The position numbers and the translations under genes are program-made. Source: Bacteroidota bacterium (GTDB lineage: Bacteria > Bacteroidota > Bacteroidia > Chitinophagales > Saprospiraceae). From it: DNA of 64,000 nt. Below are positions 24,701 to 33,383 of the stretch, in pieces. The DNA is taken from the NCBI GenBank assembly GCA_016124585.1, contig WGNL01000010.1, positions 295,790-359,789 of the forward strand, in the 5' to 3' direction. Every line of letters begins with the position of its first letter. The first letter of the stretch is position 1. Under the pieces are notes generated by a model. The model was not told where the DNA came from and made no database searches. It worked only from the letters and a program-made list of their open reading frames with translations.

Positions 24701-27700
24701 AGACCGTTGAATCACAGCCATTTACAGAAGCATTTTGTAGAATTTCGGTTCCACTAGGGTTGTTTTGGTCGTACACGGTTCCGTTCACCGTGACACTGCC
24801 GCTACCACAAAAACTTTGCGCCAGCGTGAAAGAAACCGATGGGTAAAATGCCAAATTAACGTTCACAGTGGAATCGCAGCCAGACATGCTTCCACCTGGG
24901 AAAAACTCAGTTCCAGTGGGGTTCGCTTCATTATATGTTGTGCCATTTACCACGACCGACTCTCCCGGACAAAGCGTTGGCGATAGGTTGTTCACAACAC
25001 CGTTGCCAATCGTGAGGTTGACCGTTGGGGAACTAAGCGATACACCACAGCTATTCCCATCTTCAAGGGCTGTTATTTCAAGTCTTACTACTCCACTAGT
25101 AAGGTTAAAATCGGCAGGGCAAAACTGGATGCTAGAATTCGCAGGCAGGTTGCTGCTCGAACTGTTTCCAACCAAAACATTATTGTAGTAAATATTCCAT
25201 TCAACGTAAAAAGGAGCTACCCCAGTGAATTGGACAGGAAGGTTGTAGCAGTCATTGGCACAAATGGTGGCATCGTTCCCAATTTGAATAGTTGGGCTGT
25301 AAAACACAATTGGGATAGCTTGGGAGTAACTGAAACAAGGTTCGTTGAAATCCACATTCCCTGTGCCGTCGTCGTTTCCAGCAACGGCGGACACGTAATA
25401 AGTTTGTCCCAAGACCAAGCCCGGTGGTGTTGGAATGACTGGAGAGTTGTTCGTCGAGATGATGGTTGAAGTGGTAACGTTGGGGCCGGTATGCACCACA
25501 AACTGTAGCAGGTCGTCATTGTCCAGCACCTCATCTTGGTTGAATGGGACGGAAAATTGTGCGTGCAAATAGCACAACATCAATGGGGCATTGGTCAGGT
25601 TCATTGAACCGGCATCCGTCATGCAGTTACAGTTTTGGCTGCCTGTAACGGTCACTGGGCCACATCCATTGGCATCATCAATATTGAAATTGTAACTGAT
25701 GCCGCTTGGGATTGGGGAAGATGTGAAATTGGAACCAGCCAAGGGAATGCCGTTCACAGTGTAAGGTGGAGTGTCGCCAGTAATGGTAAAGCTGACTGTA
25801 TAGGTTTGTGTGTTAAGGTCACAAACCTTCATCAAGTTAGTGAAATTGACGGAGGAATTGACAGTGATGGTGGTGGTGCCCGGAACCGTGCAGTTTGCCG
25901 TAGGAACAAAAGTGAGCGTCACAGCCCCATTTTGCCCAGTTGGGTTAAAATTATTGCCATTCACGCCAGGGCCCACCCATGAACCATTGGGGTAGTTCGG
26001 GTCAACGAGATTGGTCAAGTCATAAAGGCCATTATTTTGACAGATCATATCACTGCCAAGTACAGGAACAGCAGGTGTATTTACAAGAATATTCGTCGTG
26101 GTGGGGTTGGCACATTGACCAGCACTTGGAGTGAAAATCAAAGTGACATTGCCACTCAAGCCAGTGGGGTCAAAACTGTTGTTGTTCACGCCAACACCTG
26201 TCCAGTTTCCTGCAACACCTCCTTGCGGTGTGGGTAATGCAACAGGAGGTGCGCTTTCGCAAACACTAGCTGGAATACCTGTAATTACTGGTGTCACAGG
26301 CATTGTAATTACAATATTTGTCGTGGCCGGGTCGGCACATTGACCCGGATTTGGGGTAAACGTAAGGATCACGCTGCCGCTCAATCCCGTTGGGTCGAAA
26401 CTATTGCCGCTGACGCCATTCCCAGACCAATTCCCCAAAATACCACTTTGGGAAGTCGGCAATGGAATGGCAGATTCATTTTCACATGCAGCGGCAGGGA
26501 CACCTGCAATTATAGGTGTCACAGGCATCGTGATATTGATGCTCGTGGTAGCTGGGTTGGCACACTGTCCGGGGTCTGGGGTAAACGTGAGGGTGACGTT
26601 GCCGCTCTGTCCCGTCGGGTCAAAATTGTTTCCGCTGACGCCGTTGCCCGACCAGTTTCCAGTGAATCCTCCCTGCGGTGTCGGCAATGGAATAGCTGCC
26701 GAATTTTCACAAACCGAAGCCGGAGTGCCAGTGATTGCTGGGGTTGTAGCTAGGGTGACGTTGATGCTCGTGGTAGCTGGGTTGGCGCACTGTCCCGGGT
26801 CTGGGGTAAACGTGAGGGTGACACTGCCGCTCAGCCCCATCGGGTTGAAATTGTTTCCGCTGACGCCGTTTCCTGACCAGTTCCCGGTGAATCCGCCCTG
26901 CGGCGTCGGCAATGCGATGGCAGCTTCTGTTTCACAGATACTGGCCGGAACGCCAGTGATTGCTGGGGTTGTAGCTAGGGTGACGTTGATGCTCGTGGTA
27001 GCTGAGTTGGCGCACTGCCCTGGGTCTGGGGTAAACGTGAGGGTGACGTTGCCGCTCTGCCCCGTCGGGTCAAAATTGTTTCCGCTGACGCCGTTGCCCG
27101 ACCAGTTCCCAGTGAATCCTCCCTGCGGTGTCGGCAATGGAATGGCTGCCGAATTTTCACAAACCGAAGCCGGAACGCCAGTGATTGCTGGGGTTGTGGC
27201 TGGTGTGACATTGATGCTCGTGGTAGCCGGGTTGGCGCACTGTCCCGGGTCTGGGGTAAACGTGAGGGTGACGTTGCCGCTCTGCCCCGTCGGGTCAAAA
27301 TTGTTTCCGCTGACGCCGTTGCCCGACCAGTTCCCAGTGAATCCTCCCTGCGGTGTCGGCAGTGCGATGGCAGCTTCTGTTTCACAGATACTGGCCGGAA
27401 CGCCTGAGATTACTGGCGTAACAGCTTGATTGACCGTTATGGTTGTGTTGGCCGGACTTACACAATTGGCGCTGGAGGTATATGTTAAATTGATGACACC
27501 GTTCAGCCCCGTCGGGTTGAAATTAGAACCACTTACTCCTGGGCCAGACCATGTGCCTGCTGGGTACATGGGGTCTTGCAGCTGGTTTAAGTTGTAAGTT
27601 GGGTCAGTTTCGCAAATTGTGGCAGTTCCGAGATTAGGTGTAGCTGCTTGAGTTACTGTAACTGGTAAGCTGGCCATGTTGGCACATTGGCCTGGGTTTG

Positions 27701-28730
27701 GGGTGAATGTCAAATTAAAACTGCCAGGCCCTGCAGCCATAGGGTTGAACATGTTGGATGAAACCCCCGTTCCCATCCAAGTGCCATTGATACCGTTAAT
27801 GTTTGTGAGCAAAATAGTACTTGGGTCAGTCGTACAAAACGGGCCGATGGGATTTGGACTTGGAGTGGTTGCCGAAGTGATGGACACCATTATCGTTGTA
27901 GGTAAAGCGCACTGTCCTGGGTTTGGGGTAAAAGTAGCTGAAATACTGTTTCCGCCTTGTCCTGATGGGTTGATTGTGGTTGGATTCCAAGTACCATTGA
28001 TGCCTTGAGTTGAGGAGGTTGGTAAAGCTACTGGAGCAGCATTTTCACAGAGCGGGCCTATTGGGTTGAAAGTTGGAGTTGTGGCTAAGGTGCCATTGAC
28101 GACGATATTGTCAATGTAATAATATTCAGCGTTTGATTTGTTTGCAACAAAAAAGCGGATTTGTAAGGTATTGCCATTTAAACCAGTAGCAGTGATTGTT
28201 CCGACACCCATATCCCCGCAGATATACCCAAATTGAGTCCACGAACCACTGTTGATATTATATTCAAGGACGATCTGGTCATGGCCATTATCAGTCACGT
28301 CATTCATGCAACCAAAGCTAGGAGCACCAAATTGGCATTCGAAAACCCCTGATGCTGAAACTTCCAATGAGATACTTACTTGACAGTAACTTGAAATATC
28401 GATTATTTCGGAAACCCAGGAATTGTCATTTCCTCCACCTCCAAAAGTAGGACAACAAGGTGCCCCTTCAATATCGTTGCAGGTAAAAACACCAGCCCAA
28501 ACTCCCCATTGGCTTTGACCAGGACCTTGGTTTGGGGTTGGGTCGTCACAGTCGGTTGCTGTAGTTGTCCATTTTGGAGGTGCTTGTGTAGTAGCGTTGG
28601 GATACGTATTGAAATCCTCAGACCAAATTTGGGCAGCAGCATGGAATGGTATAATTCCAGCTATGAGCAAAATTGAAAAGCTGTACCGAACAACCGCAAA
28701 TGCCAGTTGGGAGTGCCGTTTCACTATCAT
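21789..28730 (-). CDS. Giant secreted repeat protein with T9SS type B sorting domain
   Basis: 2313-residue exported protein with signal peptide ending HAAAQ. Residues ~35-215 form a jelly-roll-like domain (WVSEIIDISSYCQVSISLEVSASG). From ~215 to ~965 come ten Ig-like units of about 75 residues (ASICETEAAIALPTPQGG and related). A linker of ~250 residues follows, then fifteen units of about 54 residues (TLCPNGSITVNGTVYNAANP type, each ending GCDSxxxVxLxF). The end carries a SprB/HYR-like segment and a gliding-motility-type CTD (YVPNAFSPNNDGVND), which is the T9SS type B signal. Likely a surface adhesin or fibre. The centre of each array is nearly identical at DNA level. A TACTTTTG box 27 nt upstream may be its promoter. 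Confidence 0.92.
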   Translation of the reverse strand: MIVKRHSQLAFAVVRYSFSILLIAGIIPFHAAAQIWSEDFNTYPNATTQAPPKWTTTATDCDDPTPNQGPGQSQWGVWAGVFTCNDIEGAPCCPTFGGGGNDNSWVSEIIDISSYCQVSISLEVSASGVFECQFGAPSFGCMNDVTDNGHDQIVLEYNINSGSWTQFGYICGDMGVGTITATGLNGNTLQIRFFVANKSNAEYYYIDNIVVNGTLATTPTFNPIGPLCENAAPVALPTSSTQGINGTWNPTTINPSGQGGNSISATFTPNPGQCALPTTIMVSITSATTPSPNPIGPFCTTDPSTILLTNINGINGTWMGTGVSSNMFNPMAAGPGSFNLTFTPNPGQCANMASLPVTVTQAATPNLGTATICETDPTYNLNQLQDPMYPAGTWSGPGVSGSNFNPTGLNGVINLTYTSSANCVSPANTTITVNQAVTPVISGVPASICETEAAIALPTPQGGFTGNWSGNGVSGNNFDPTGQSGNVTLTFTPDPGQCANPATTSINVTPATTPAITGVPASVCENSAAIPLPTPQGGFTGNWSGNGVSGNNFDPTGQSGNVTLTFTPDPGQCANSATTSINVTLATTPAITGVPASICETEAAIALPTPQGGFTGNWSGNGVSGNNFNPMGLSGSVTLTFTPDPGQCANPATTSINVTLATTPAITGTPASVCENSAAIPLPTPQGGFTGNWSGNGVSGNNFDPTGQSGNVTLTFTPDPGQCANPATTSINITMPVTPIIAGVPAAACENESAIPLPTSQSGILGNWSGNGVSGNSFDPTGLSGSVILTFTPNPGQCADPATTNIVITMPVTPVITGIPASVCESAPPVALPTPQGGVAGNWTGVGVNNNSFDPTGLSGNVTLIFTPSAGQCANPTTTNILVNTPAVPVLGSDMICQNNGLYDLTNLVDPNYPNGSWVGPGVNGNNFNPTGQNGAVTLTFVPTANCTVPGTTTITVNSSVNFTNLMKVCDLNTQTYTVSFTITGDTPPYTVNGIPLAGSNFTSSPIPSGISYNFNIDDANGCGPVTVTGSQNCNCMTDAGSMNLTNAPLMLCYLHAQFSVPFNQDEVLDNDDLLQFVVHTGPNVTTSTIISTNNSPVIPTPPGLVLGQTYYVSAVAGNDDGTGNVDFNEPCFSYSQAIPIVFYSPTIQIGNDATICANDCYNLPVQFTGVAPFYVEWNIYYNNVLVGNSSSSNLPANSSIQFCPADFNLTSGVVRLEITALEDGNSCGVSLSSPTVNLTIGNGVVNNLSPTLCPGESVVVNGTTYNEANPTGTEFFPGGSMSGCDSTVNVNLAFYPSVSFTLAQSFCGSGSVTVNGTVYDQNNPSGTEILQNASVNGCDSTVYISLTFNQPSVVNISETLCTGSSLTVNGTVYDESNPSGTEVIPAGSANGCDSTINVSLSFNSVVMSNISPTLCPNGSITVNGTVYNAANPMGTETMPGASYLGCDSVAMVNLQFYPPAMGDFTQTLCTGGSLNIGGTVFDENNPTGTVIFPNASVNGCDSMLNVSITFNSVVTSNISPTLCPNGSITVNGTVYNAANPMGTETMPGASYLGCDSVAMVNLQFYPPAMGDFTQTLCTGGSLNIGGTVFDENNPTGTVIFPNASVNGCDSTLNVSISFNALVTSNINPTLCPEGSITVNGTVYNAANPMGTETMPGASYLGCDSVAMVSLSFYPAALGSFTHTACQGSSFNIGGTVFDENNPTGTVIFPNASVNGCDSMLNVSITFNSVVTSNINPTLCLNGSITVNGTVYNAANPMGTETMPGASYLGCDSVAMVSLSFYPAVVGSFAQTVCQGISINIGGTVFDENNPSGTVIFPNASVNGCDSTLTVSLQFYPAAQGSFVTTVCAGESVTVGNTVFDQNNPSGNVILPDASMNGCDSIVAVSLSFFPVASNLIDDQLCTNGSISVNGTVYDASNPSGTEVLQNASINGCDSTVFISLSFGSSVIVNLDPILCPGEVAVVNGQIYSASNPTGMETFPNGSYLGCDSIVNIDLSFYPDAIGNITEILQAGGSILVNGTLYNEQNPSGIEVFTGGSYTGCDSTVIVNLVFEGADLVGIVEVNSPLCHFGNDGVITLTGIQGGTPPYVVALNGGSSAPAVNFPVVFDNLSFGFHTLTIIDALGVIATQEIFMPDAPVLQLSMDGPFTVPLGNSVTLGASSASQITSWTWSPPDYLDCTNCPTPISTPLDDIVYTIAVTDVNGCTAEGELAVIVEKVVEVYVPNAFSPNNDGVNDELTIFAGPQVEKIKSFQIYSRWGEKVFELYNFNPNDLQLGWNGTFKEKELDPAVFVWYAEIVFKDGQVHLFKGGVTLIR
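22560..24990 (-). repeat. Array of fifteen 162-bp (54-aa) units with 324-bp higher-order period
   Basis: In the central part, the same DNA string (ACCATTGCGACGGAGTCGCA) starts at 23401, 23725, 24049 and 24373, exactly 324 bp apart, which is two 54-codon units. The alternating units differ (NISPTLCPNGS type and SFTQTLCTGGS type), so the dimer is the unit of duplication. The edges are diverged single units. Confidence 0.9.
25830..28080 (-). repeat. Array of ten ~225-bp (75-aa) Ig-like units with 450-bp higher-order pattern
   Basis: The string TTGATGCTCGTGGTAGC starts at 26536, 26761 and 26986, and recurs with one change at 27211: exact steps of 225 bp. The four central units alternate in their start motif (ICETEAAIALP, VCENSAAIPLP, ICETEAAIALP, VCENSAAIPLP), giving a dimeric period of 450 bp as in the other array of the same gene. 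Confidence 0.88.
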
Positions 28731-28860
28731 AAAATTGTTTTGGGCAAATGTTTCCGCAAAAGTAAAACAATGGAACGGGGTGCAGGTGAGCTTTAGCGTT
28801 AAGGCTGAATGAATTTTAGAGTTTAGTAAAAAACTGGCGTACTTGGTATTGGGTATTTAA

Positions 28861-28899
28861 GAAATTGGGTGATTGTGCCTAGGCTAATCACCCAATTTC
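28861..28899. terminator. Hairpin downstream of the Ppx/GppA-like gene
   Basis: Perfect 14-bp arms (28861-28874 and 28886-28899) with an 11-nt loop, 16 bases past the stop of the minus-strand gene at 28916. No strong T-tract follows, so termination may be partial; it separates that gene from the giant repeat gene. Confidence 0.6.
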
Positions 28900-28915
28900 T
28901 CAATCCATGAAAAAA

Positions 28916-29923
28916 TCAAAGGTTCAGCAAGAAGCCAATTGTGAAATTGGCATCCCAATCAAACACAAAAGTTTGGCAGCCAGTAGCATCGGCAACGGCT
29001 TTGTAAATATTGAGACCGGCTTTTTGCTTTTCACCGGAAGCAGTATAATCAGAAGGAACTTTCAGTACGGTATAACGCTCCTTACCATTGCGTACTTGTT
29101 TAGCCAATTCGAATGGCACACCACCGATGATGAAACAAGTGCTCCGTAAGCTGGAAGGTACGCCTTTTGACATGGCGCTTACGTTTTGATAGGCTGCATC
29201 ATCGGTTATATTGTTCTGGAAATACTTAGCGCCGTACGCTTCTTTTGCCATGACAGTACTACCTTGAATCCATGAAATTTTCGTGTTGCCAGAACCTATG
29301 TCCACAACAAATGCCTTGTCGTTATAGCTGGCAGGCAATACACTTTTTAGTGCCAATTGTCCCTCCTGTTGGGCACTCACAGTGTTAACGAAATAGCCCA
29401 TTTTCTTAAGTGCTGCAATGATTTGCTTTGTGATTTCCACCTTCTGGGCACCTGAACTGATGACGAAATGGATGTCCTTGCCACCTACGCCAAAAGCCAA
29501 CATGTCAGCGATGTAGTTTTTCAAACCGGCAGTGATATCAGCATCGTTGGTCATGCTTTCGTACAGTAGGCTGCTGCCATAATCGGCTTTTTCCAGCTTC
29601 CAGTTCTTCTGTACATCTACCCGAATGATGAAAGAGTTAAAGCCCGTGGCACCCAATTCTACCACACCTTTGAGCTTGCCTCCCACAGGCTCTGGCGCCG
29701 TGTAGTTAAAGCTAGCGGTGGTTGTTGTTGTGGTTGTATTGCTGTTGTCAGCAGGGGTAGGGTTATTGGTAGGCTGATCGGTCGGCACGTCGTTCTCGGA
29801 AACGGTGACAGTGTCTTGACCGCCGCCGATAAGGTCAGGGAAAAATTTCTTTACCCCGAAGAACAAAGCGGCTACGATGGCCAGTACGATGAGAATCCTA
29901 GCAAAGGGAGTTAGTCTTGACAT
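28916..29923 (-). CDS. Membrane-anchored protein with Ppx/GppA-like (ASKHA) fold
   Basis: 335 residues from the ATG at 29923. One transmembrane helix (~8-27, after a basic start) is followed by a low-complexity Thr/Asn/Pro linker (~45-75, with a run of Thr). The rest resembles the actin-like fold of exopolyphosphatase/GppA: VVELGATGFNSFIIRV (phosphate-1-like), FVISSGAQKVEI, FVVDIGSGNTKISW (phosphate-2-like) and IIGGVPFELAK (adenosine-like). By the positive-inside rule the domain would face the periplasm, where ATP is absent, so polyphosphate, a nucleotide-free role, or an unusual topology must be considered. I do not know a characterised homologue. The flanking genes are unrelated. Confidence 0.75.
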   Translation of the reverse strand: MSRLTPFARILIVLAIVAALFFGVKKFFPDLIGGGQDTVTVSENDVPTDQPTNNPTPADNSNTTTTTTTASFNYTAPEPVGGKLKGVVELGATGFNSFIIRVDVQKNWKLEKADYGSSLLYESMTNDADITAGLKNYIADMLAFGVGGKDIHFVISSGAQKVEITKQIIAALKKMGYFVNTVSAQQEGQLALKSVLPASYNDKAFVVDIGSGNTKISWIQGSTVMAKEAYGAKYFQNNITDDAAYQNVSAMSKGVPSSLRSTCFIIGGVPFELAKQVRNGKERYTVLKVPSDYTASGEKQKAGLNIYKAVADATGCQTFVFDWDANFTIGFLLNL

Positions 29924-30149
29924 GATTGCGCTGTTTTTTGTTTTAAAATAATTGGGCAATGGTACGGGTTTTTAGGAGATTTTGGGGTGGAGCTAGTTGG
30001 ATTTTAGACGACTGTAGTATTGTCATGGATTTACGAAACGTTCAAGCATCGTTGCATTTCAGACCGCAACAACTATATGCATTTAACCTATCTTTGGACA
30101 TTAGATTAAGTATGAATCAACTATGCCTATCTTTTAACCTGTTTTTAGC

Positions 30150-31820
30150 TTAAATCTTCAAAAGCTTCCCATCTCCAATAAGAACACCATCTGCCAGCAA
30201 CTGATAAAAATAGAGGCCCGCTCTAACTTCATTGCTTTCCCAATACTCAGTATTTGAGCCTGCTGGCTGTTCTCCAGGTTGAATACTTTCTATCTGATGA
30301 CCTTGGGAGTCAAAAATATCCAAGCGAATATTTGCGGCTTTTTGCAATGAAAAATGAAAATTGGTGCCGCTGGAAAATGGGTTCGGGGAACAACCCACTG
30401 TGTTTTTATGACTTTCCACTAAGCTGGTTCCCGATGAAATATCTGGCATAATGTGGCTGTAGTACACATCTTCTTCCCCGTTGAACGTAGCGGCCCAGGC
30501 TAAGTGGGCTGCCACGTTGTCAGAACGCTGATGGTTGTAGTCGCCAATTTTCTGTTGCTGTGGCCAACCAAGGTGAGGGTCGAATGCCTCGCTGAGTGCC
30601 TCATTGGCCGACCAAGTATGGCCGCCATCTGCTGAATAGGAATAGTAAAGCCGAGAGAGATAAGTCCCAGGGTTGTCACGGGTGTCAAACCAAGTGACGT
30701 CAATACGGCCGTTCGGTGCCACAGACAGGCTGCCGAACCACTGCCAATTAAGGCCATCTGGGTCTTGATCATCGTTGATGCGAATGGGGTCTTCCCAAGT
30801 AAGGCCACCATCCGTGCTACGAGAAAGCTTGATGTTCGCAGGGTCAATAATATCTGCGACGGTTGCTAGCAAATAAACATTGCCCTGTGTTGTGCCACCC
30901 GAATTGTCCACATCGATCCAAGCTTGGCCAAGCATTCCACTGGGGTTGGGGCCGTCGTAAATGGCTAGGTTGCCCCCCATGTTTACTTGTTGCACCAGAT
31001 TCCAGGTCAATGATTGCCCCATGATACCTGGGTCATCCGATTTCAGTACAATGAAGCCTCCGGATGGCCCGCCACCGCAGGCGAAAAGTTCACCTGTCGG
31101 ACTAACTACAAGCGTGCCCCGGGTTGGGTCATCAATCAATTGTTCACAGGGAAGATAAGTCTCCCCATGATCGAGCGAGCGGGTAAAACCTCCAATGCAA
31201 CTGGAAATATTGGTTTTCCAAAAAGCGTAGATGTTGCCGTTGGTAGCACCATCAGTACGGTCAATCGTCATCCACTGCTTGTCGCCACCATGTGCATCGA
31301 CGCCAGTACCCCAAGTGTTGGATCCGGCTTCCGATTTAAAAACTTGACAGACATACTCGTTATTAGCATCGATGGTTAGGCTGTTGTAATAAAAATTGCC
31401 CTCGGAATCGGCATCAAGCACCGGATCCGAACGGAATACGCCTGCTTCGATGGGTTCCGGGAAGTGCCAATTTTCACCAGCATCGAAAGTGAAAGCATAA
31501 CCTGCCTGTCGGAAATTATTGGCGATGGTGTCAAATTGCCGCCAACCAATGGCCATGCGGTCAGGGTTGGTAGGGTCAATGACCAGCGATGGTTCATTAG
31601 CTGCGTCGCCCAGTATGTTTTGTCCCGCATCGTCCACGTTAACTTGGCGGATGCTGAACAGCGTGCCGTCCAAGCGGTAGGGTGGGGAAGTAGCTCGGCC
31701 TGCCCTTGGAATATAATGGTAAGGGTCGTCAGGCGATTCATCGTACTCGAATGGCGGATCGTTTTGCGCCAGCAAGAAAATGGGAAAAGCAAGAAAGAGG
31801 CAACCCATTGTGTTTTTCAT
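30150..31820 (-). CDS. Secreted BNR-repeat (sialidase-like propeller) protein with T9SS type A signal
   Basis: 556 residues, signal peptide ending LLAQ. Asp-box (BNR) motifs appear as SxDxGxTW variants: TFDAGENWHF (~112), SLDHGETYLP (~215), STDGGLTWED (~335) and SADGGHTWSA (~395), marking a six-bladed propeller of the sialidase superfamily. The catalytic Arg triad of true sialidases cannot be confirmed, so hydrolase activity is uncertain. The last ~85 residues (GCSPNPFSSGTNFHFSLQ to KLLKI) form a T9SS type A sorting domain. It stands alone on the minus strand. Confidence 0.87.
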   Translation of the reverse strand: MKNTMGCLFLAFPIFLLAQNDPPFEYDESPDDPYHYIPRAGRATSPPYRLDGTLFSIRQVNVDDAGQNILGDAANEPSLVIDPTNPDRMAIGWRQFDTIANNFRQAGYAFTFDAGENWHFPEPIEAGVFRSDPVLDADSEGNFYYNSLTIDANNEYVCQVFKSEAGSNTWGTGVDAHGGDKQWMTIDRTDGATNGNIYAFWKTNISSCIGGFTRSLDHGETYLPCEQLIDDPTRGTLVVSPTGELFACGGGPSGGFIVLKSDDPGIMGQSLTWNLVQQVNMGGNLAIYDGPNPSGMLGQAWIDVDNSGGTTQGNVYLLATVADIIDPANIKLSRSTDGGLTWEDPIRINDDQDPDGLNWQWFGSLSVAPNGRIDVTWFDTRDNPGTYLSRLYYSYSADGGHTWSANEALSEAFDPHLGWPQQQKIGDYNHQRSDNVAAHLAWAATFNGEEDVYYSHIMPDISSGTSLVESHKNTVGCSPNPFSSGTNFHFSLQKAANIRLDIFDSQGHQIESIQPGEQPAGSNTEYWESNEVRAGLYFYQLLADGVLIGDGKLLKI

Positions 31821-31986
31821 GGTAGTTTTTTTTTGGTAAATTTAGCAAACAGCGCCAGATTTTCTTTTTGGGCTTGTCACTATTGTCTCATTCATTGCGG
31901 TAATTGGTAAAAATCTATAAACCTTGTTTACCAGAACATGAGATGTGCCTACCTTGCCACTTTATTCACCAAAAATTTATCATTCC

Positions 31987-33318
31987 ATGCAACGATTACA
32001 CCCATCATTTTTGACCATGCTGTTCTGCTGCGCAATATTTTCCGAAGGAATATTTGCGCAATGCCTAACTTGGTCTTCCCCTACTCCTCCATCTACTTAC
32101 AACAGCTTCAACAACATCTTCTTGGGAGCACCCTGCGACGGAGGTTCAGGCTGTCCATTCAATGAAATTACTGCTTTCGAGGTGTTCGCTTCTGAAGCGT
32201 ATATATGCAATAATTTTTTAGCTGGCGGTACCTATGCCTTCAGCATTTGTAACGGTCCAGGGGCCGGTACATGGGTGCCGGAGTTTACAATCCTTGCACC
32301 CAGTGGCGCCGTGGATGCTTTTGGTCCCGGTGACGGTGATGGCTGCACAATCACTTGGACAGCCTCTGAAACTGGCGACTACATTATTATCATCAACGAA
32401 GCTGGCAACTGTCCTGGTGGCCCTAACACCAATGTCGGCAACGGTTATCCAGCACTAACTTGCCTCAGTGGGGCGGTTTGCACAGGAAGCACTTGCTCTG
32501 CTGGCGAATTGTCAGACACGACGCCAGTGTCAGTTTGTGGGGTCAACGCTACTTTCAGCATTTCTGCCGATGGCACCCAGTTTACGCCAGTTGGCGGTGG
32601 CCACGGGTGGTTTTTCAATGACGAGTTGGGAGGCACCGGCGGCATCACTGGTGGTTTTACCCTGACCAACGTGCCATATCCCGGTAATTTCAATGCTGAT
32701 TTGAACGGCGTTTTGAGTCAAAATTCATTGCCACAACTGGTAGGCACTTGGGTGGTAAAAAGTGTGACTTATTTTCTATCATCCAATCCTTCTGCCTCGG
32801 TTTGCAGCACTTCCATGGACTCGCTCATCGTGACTTTTTCACCAAACAGCCCACCTACTGTCATGGTGGTAGACAATGGTAACAGCAGCGCCACAGCTAC
32901 TGCCTCAGGCGGAACTGCCCCTTTCAGCTTTCTTTGGTCAAATGGCCAAACTGATGAAACCGCCACAGGTTTGCCAACCGGCGATTATTCCGTCATCGTA
33001 ACGGACACTTATGGCTGTACTGGAATGGCTGAAGTGAGTGTCGTTTCAGGCGTGGAAAGCGTCGAGGGGCTAAAATCATTCTCCATTTCGCCGAACCCAT
33101 CCAGTGGCCAGTTTTTTGTAAAAGTGGAACTCAATGCTGCTGAGACAATGGAATTGAATATTTTGGATATTAGGGGAGGATTAGTCGCATCACAAAGTGG
33201 CTTTAATTCCATCGGACAATTTTCTTTCAACCTACGCGACCGTCCTGAAGGTGTTTACCTGCTAAAATTGACCATTGGTGGCGAAACTTTGGTGAGGAAA
33301 CTGATTTTGACAAAATAA
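31987..33318 (+). CDS. Secreted protein with T9SS type A sorting domain, unknown function
   Basis: 443 residues from the ATG at 31987 (MQRLHPSFLTMLFCCAIF, cleavage near IFAQ); the GTG at 31945 would precede the signal with unrelated residues. Residues ~60-165 form a beta-sandwich with TWTASETGDYIIIINEAGNC, similar to the pre-peptidase C-terminal type modules of secreted Bacteroidota proteins. A later segment (GGTAPFSFLWSNGQT to DTYGCTG) is a SprB-like repeat domain. The end (SISPNPSSGQFFVKVEL to KLILTK) is the T9SS type A signal. A terminator hairpin follows. No enzymatic motif seen. Confidence 0.85.
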   Translation: MQRLHPSFLTMLFCCAIFSEGIFAQCLTWSSPTPPSTYNSFNNIFLGAPCDGGSGCPFNEITAFEVFASEAYICNNFLAGGTYAFSICNGPGAGTWVPEFTILAPSGAVDAFGPGDGDGCTITWTASETGDYIIIINEAGNCPGGPNTNVGNGYPALTCLSGAVCTGSTCSAGELSDTTPVSVCGVNATFSISADGTQFTPVGGGHGWFFNDELGGTGGITGGFTLTNVPYPGNFNADLNGVLSQNSLPQLVGTWVVKSVTYFLSSNPSASVCSTSMDSLIVTFSPNSPPTVMVVDNGNSSATATASGGTAPFSFLWSNGQTDETATGLPTGDYSVIVTDTYGCTGMAEVSVVSGVESVEGLKSFSISPNPSSGQFFVKVELNAAETMELNILDIRGGLVASQSGFNSIGQFSFNLRDRPEGVYLLKLTIGGETLVRKLILTK

Positions 33319-33333
33319 AATATATCGCTTTTG

Positions 33334-33375
33334 ACGCCATACTCTCAATTTTAGATAAGGAGTATGGCGTTTATT
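33334..33375 (+). terminator. Rho-independent terminator just before murI
   Basis: Arms ACGCCATACT (33334-33343) and AGTATGGCGT (33361-33370), 17-nt loop, then a T-rich tail. It lies 16 bases after the upstream stop and only 13 before the murI ATG, so it may also lie in a murI leader if transcription starts upstream. Confidence 0.7.
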
Positions 33376-33383
33376 TTAATCAA

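Noticed and set aside
26404..27429. 341-codon plus-strand frame opposite the giant repeat gene
   Set aside because: It is the antisense of the 225-bp repeats, which stay open because the repeat length is a multiple of three. Same for plus-strand frames at 23443-24702.
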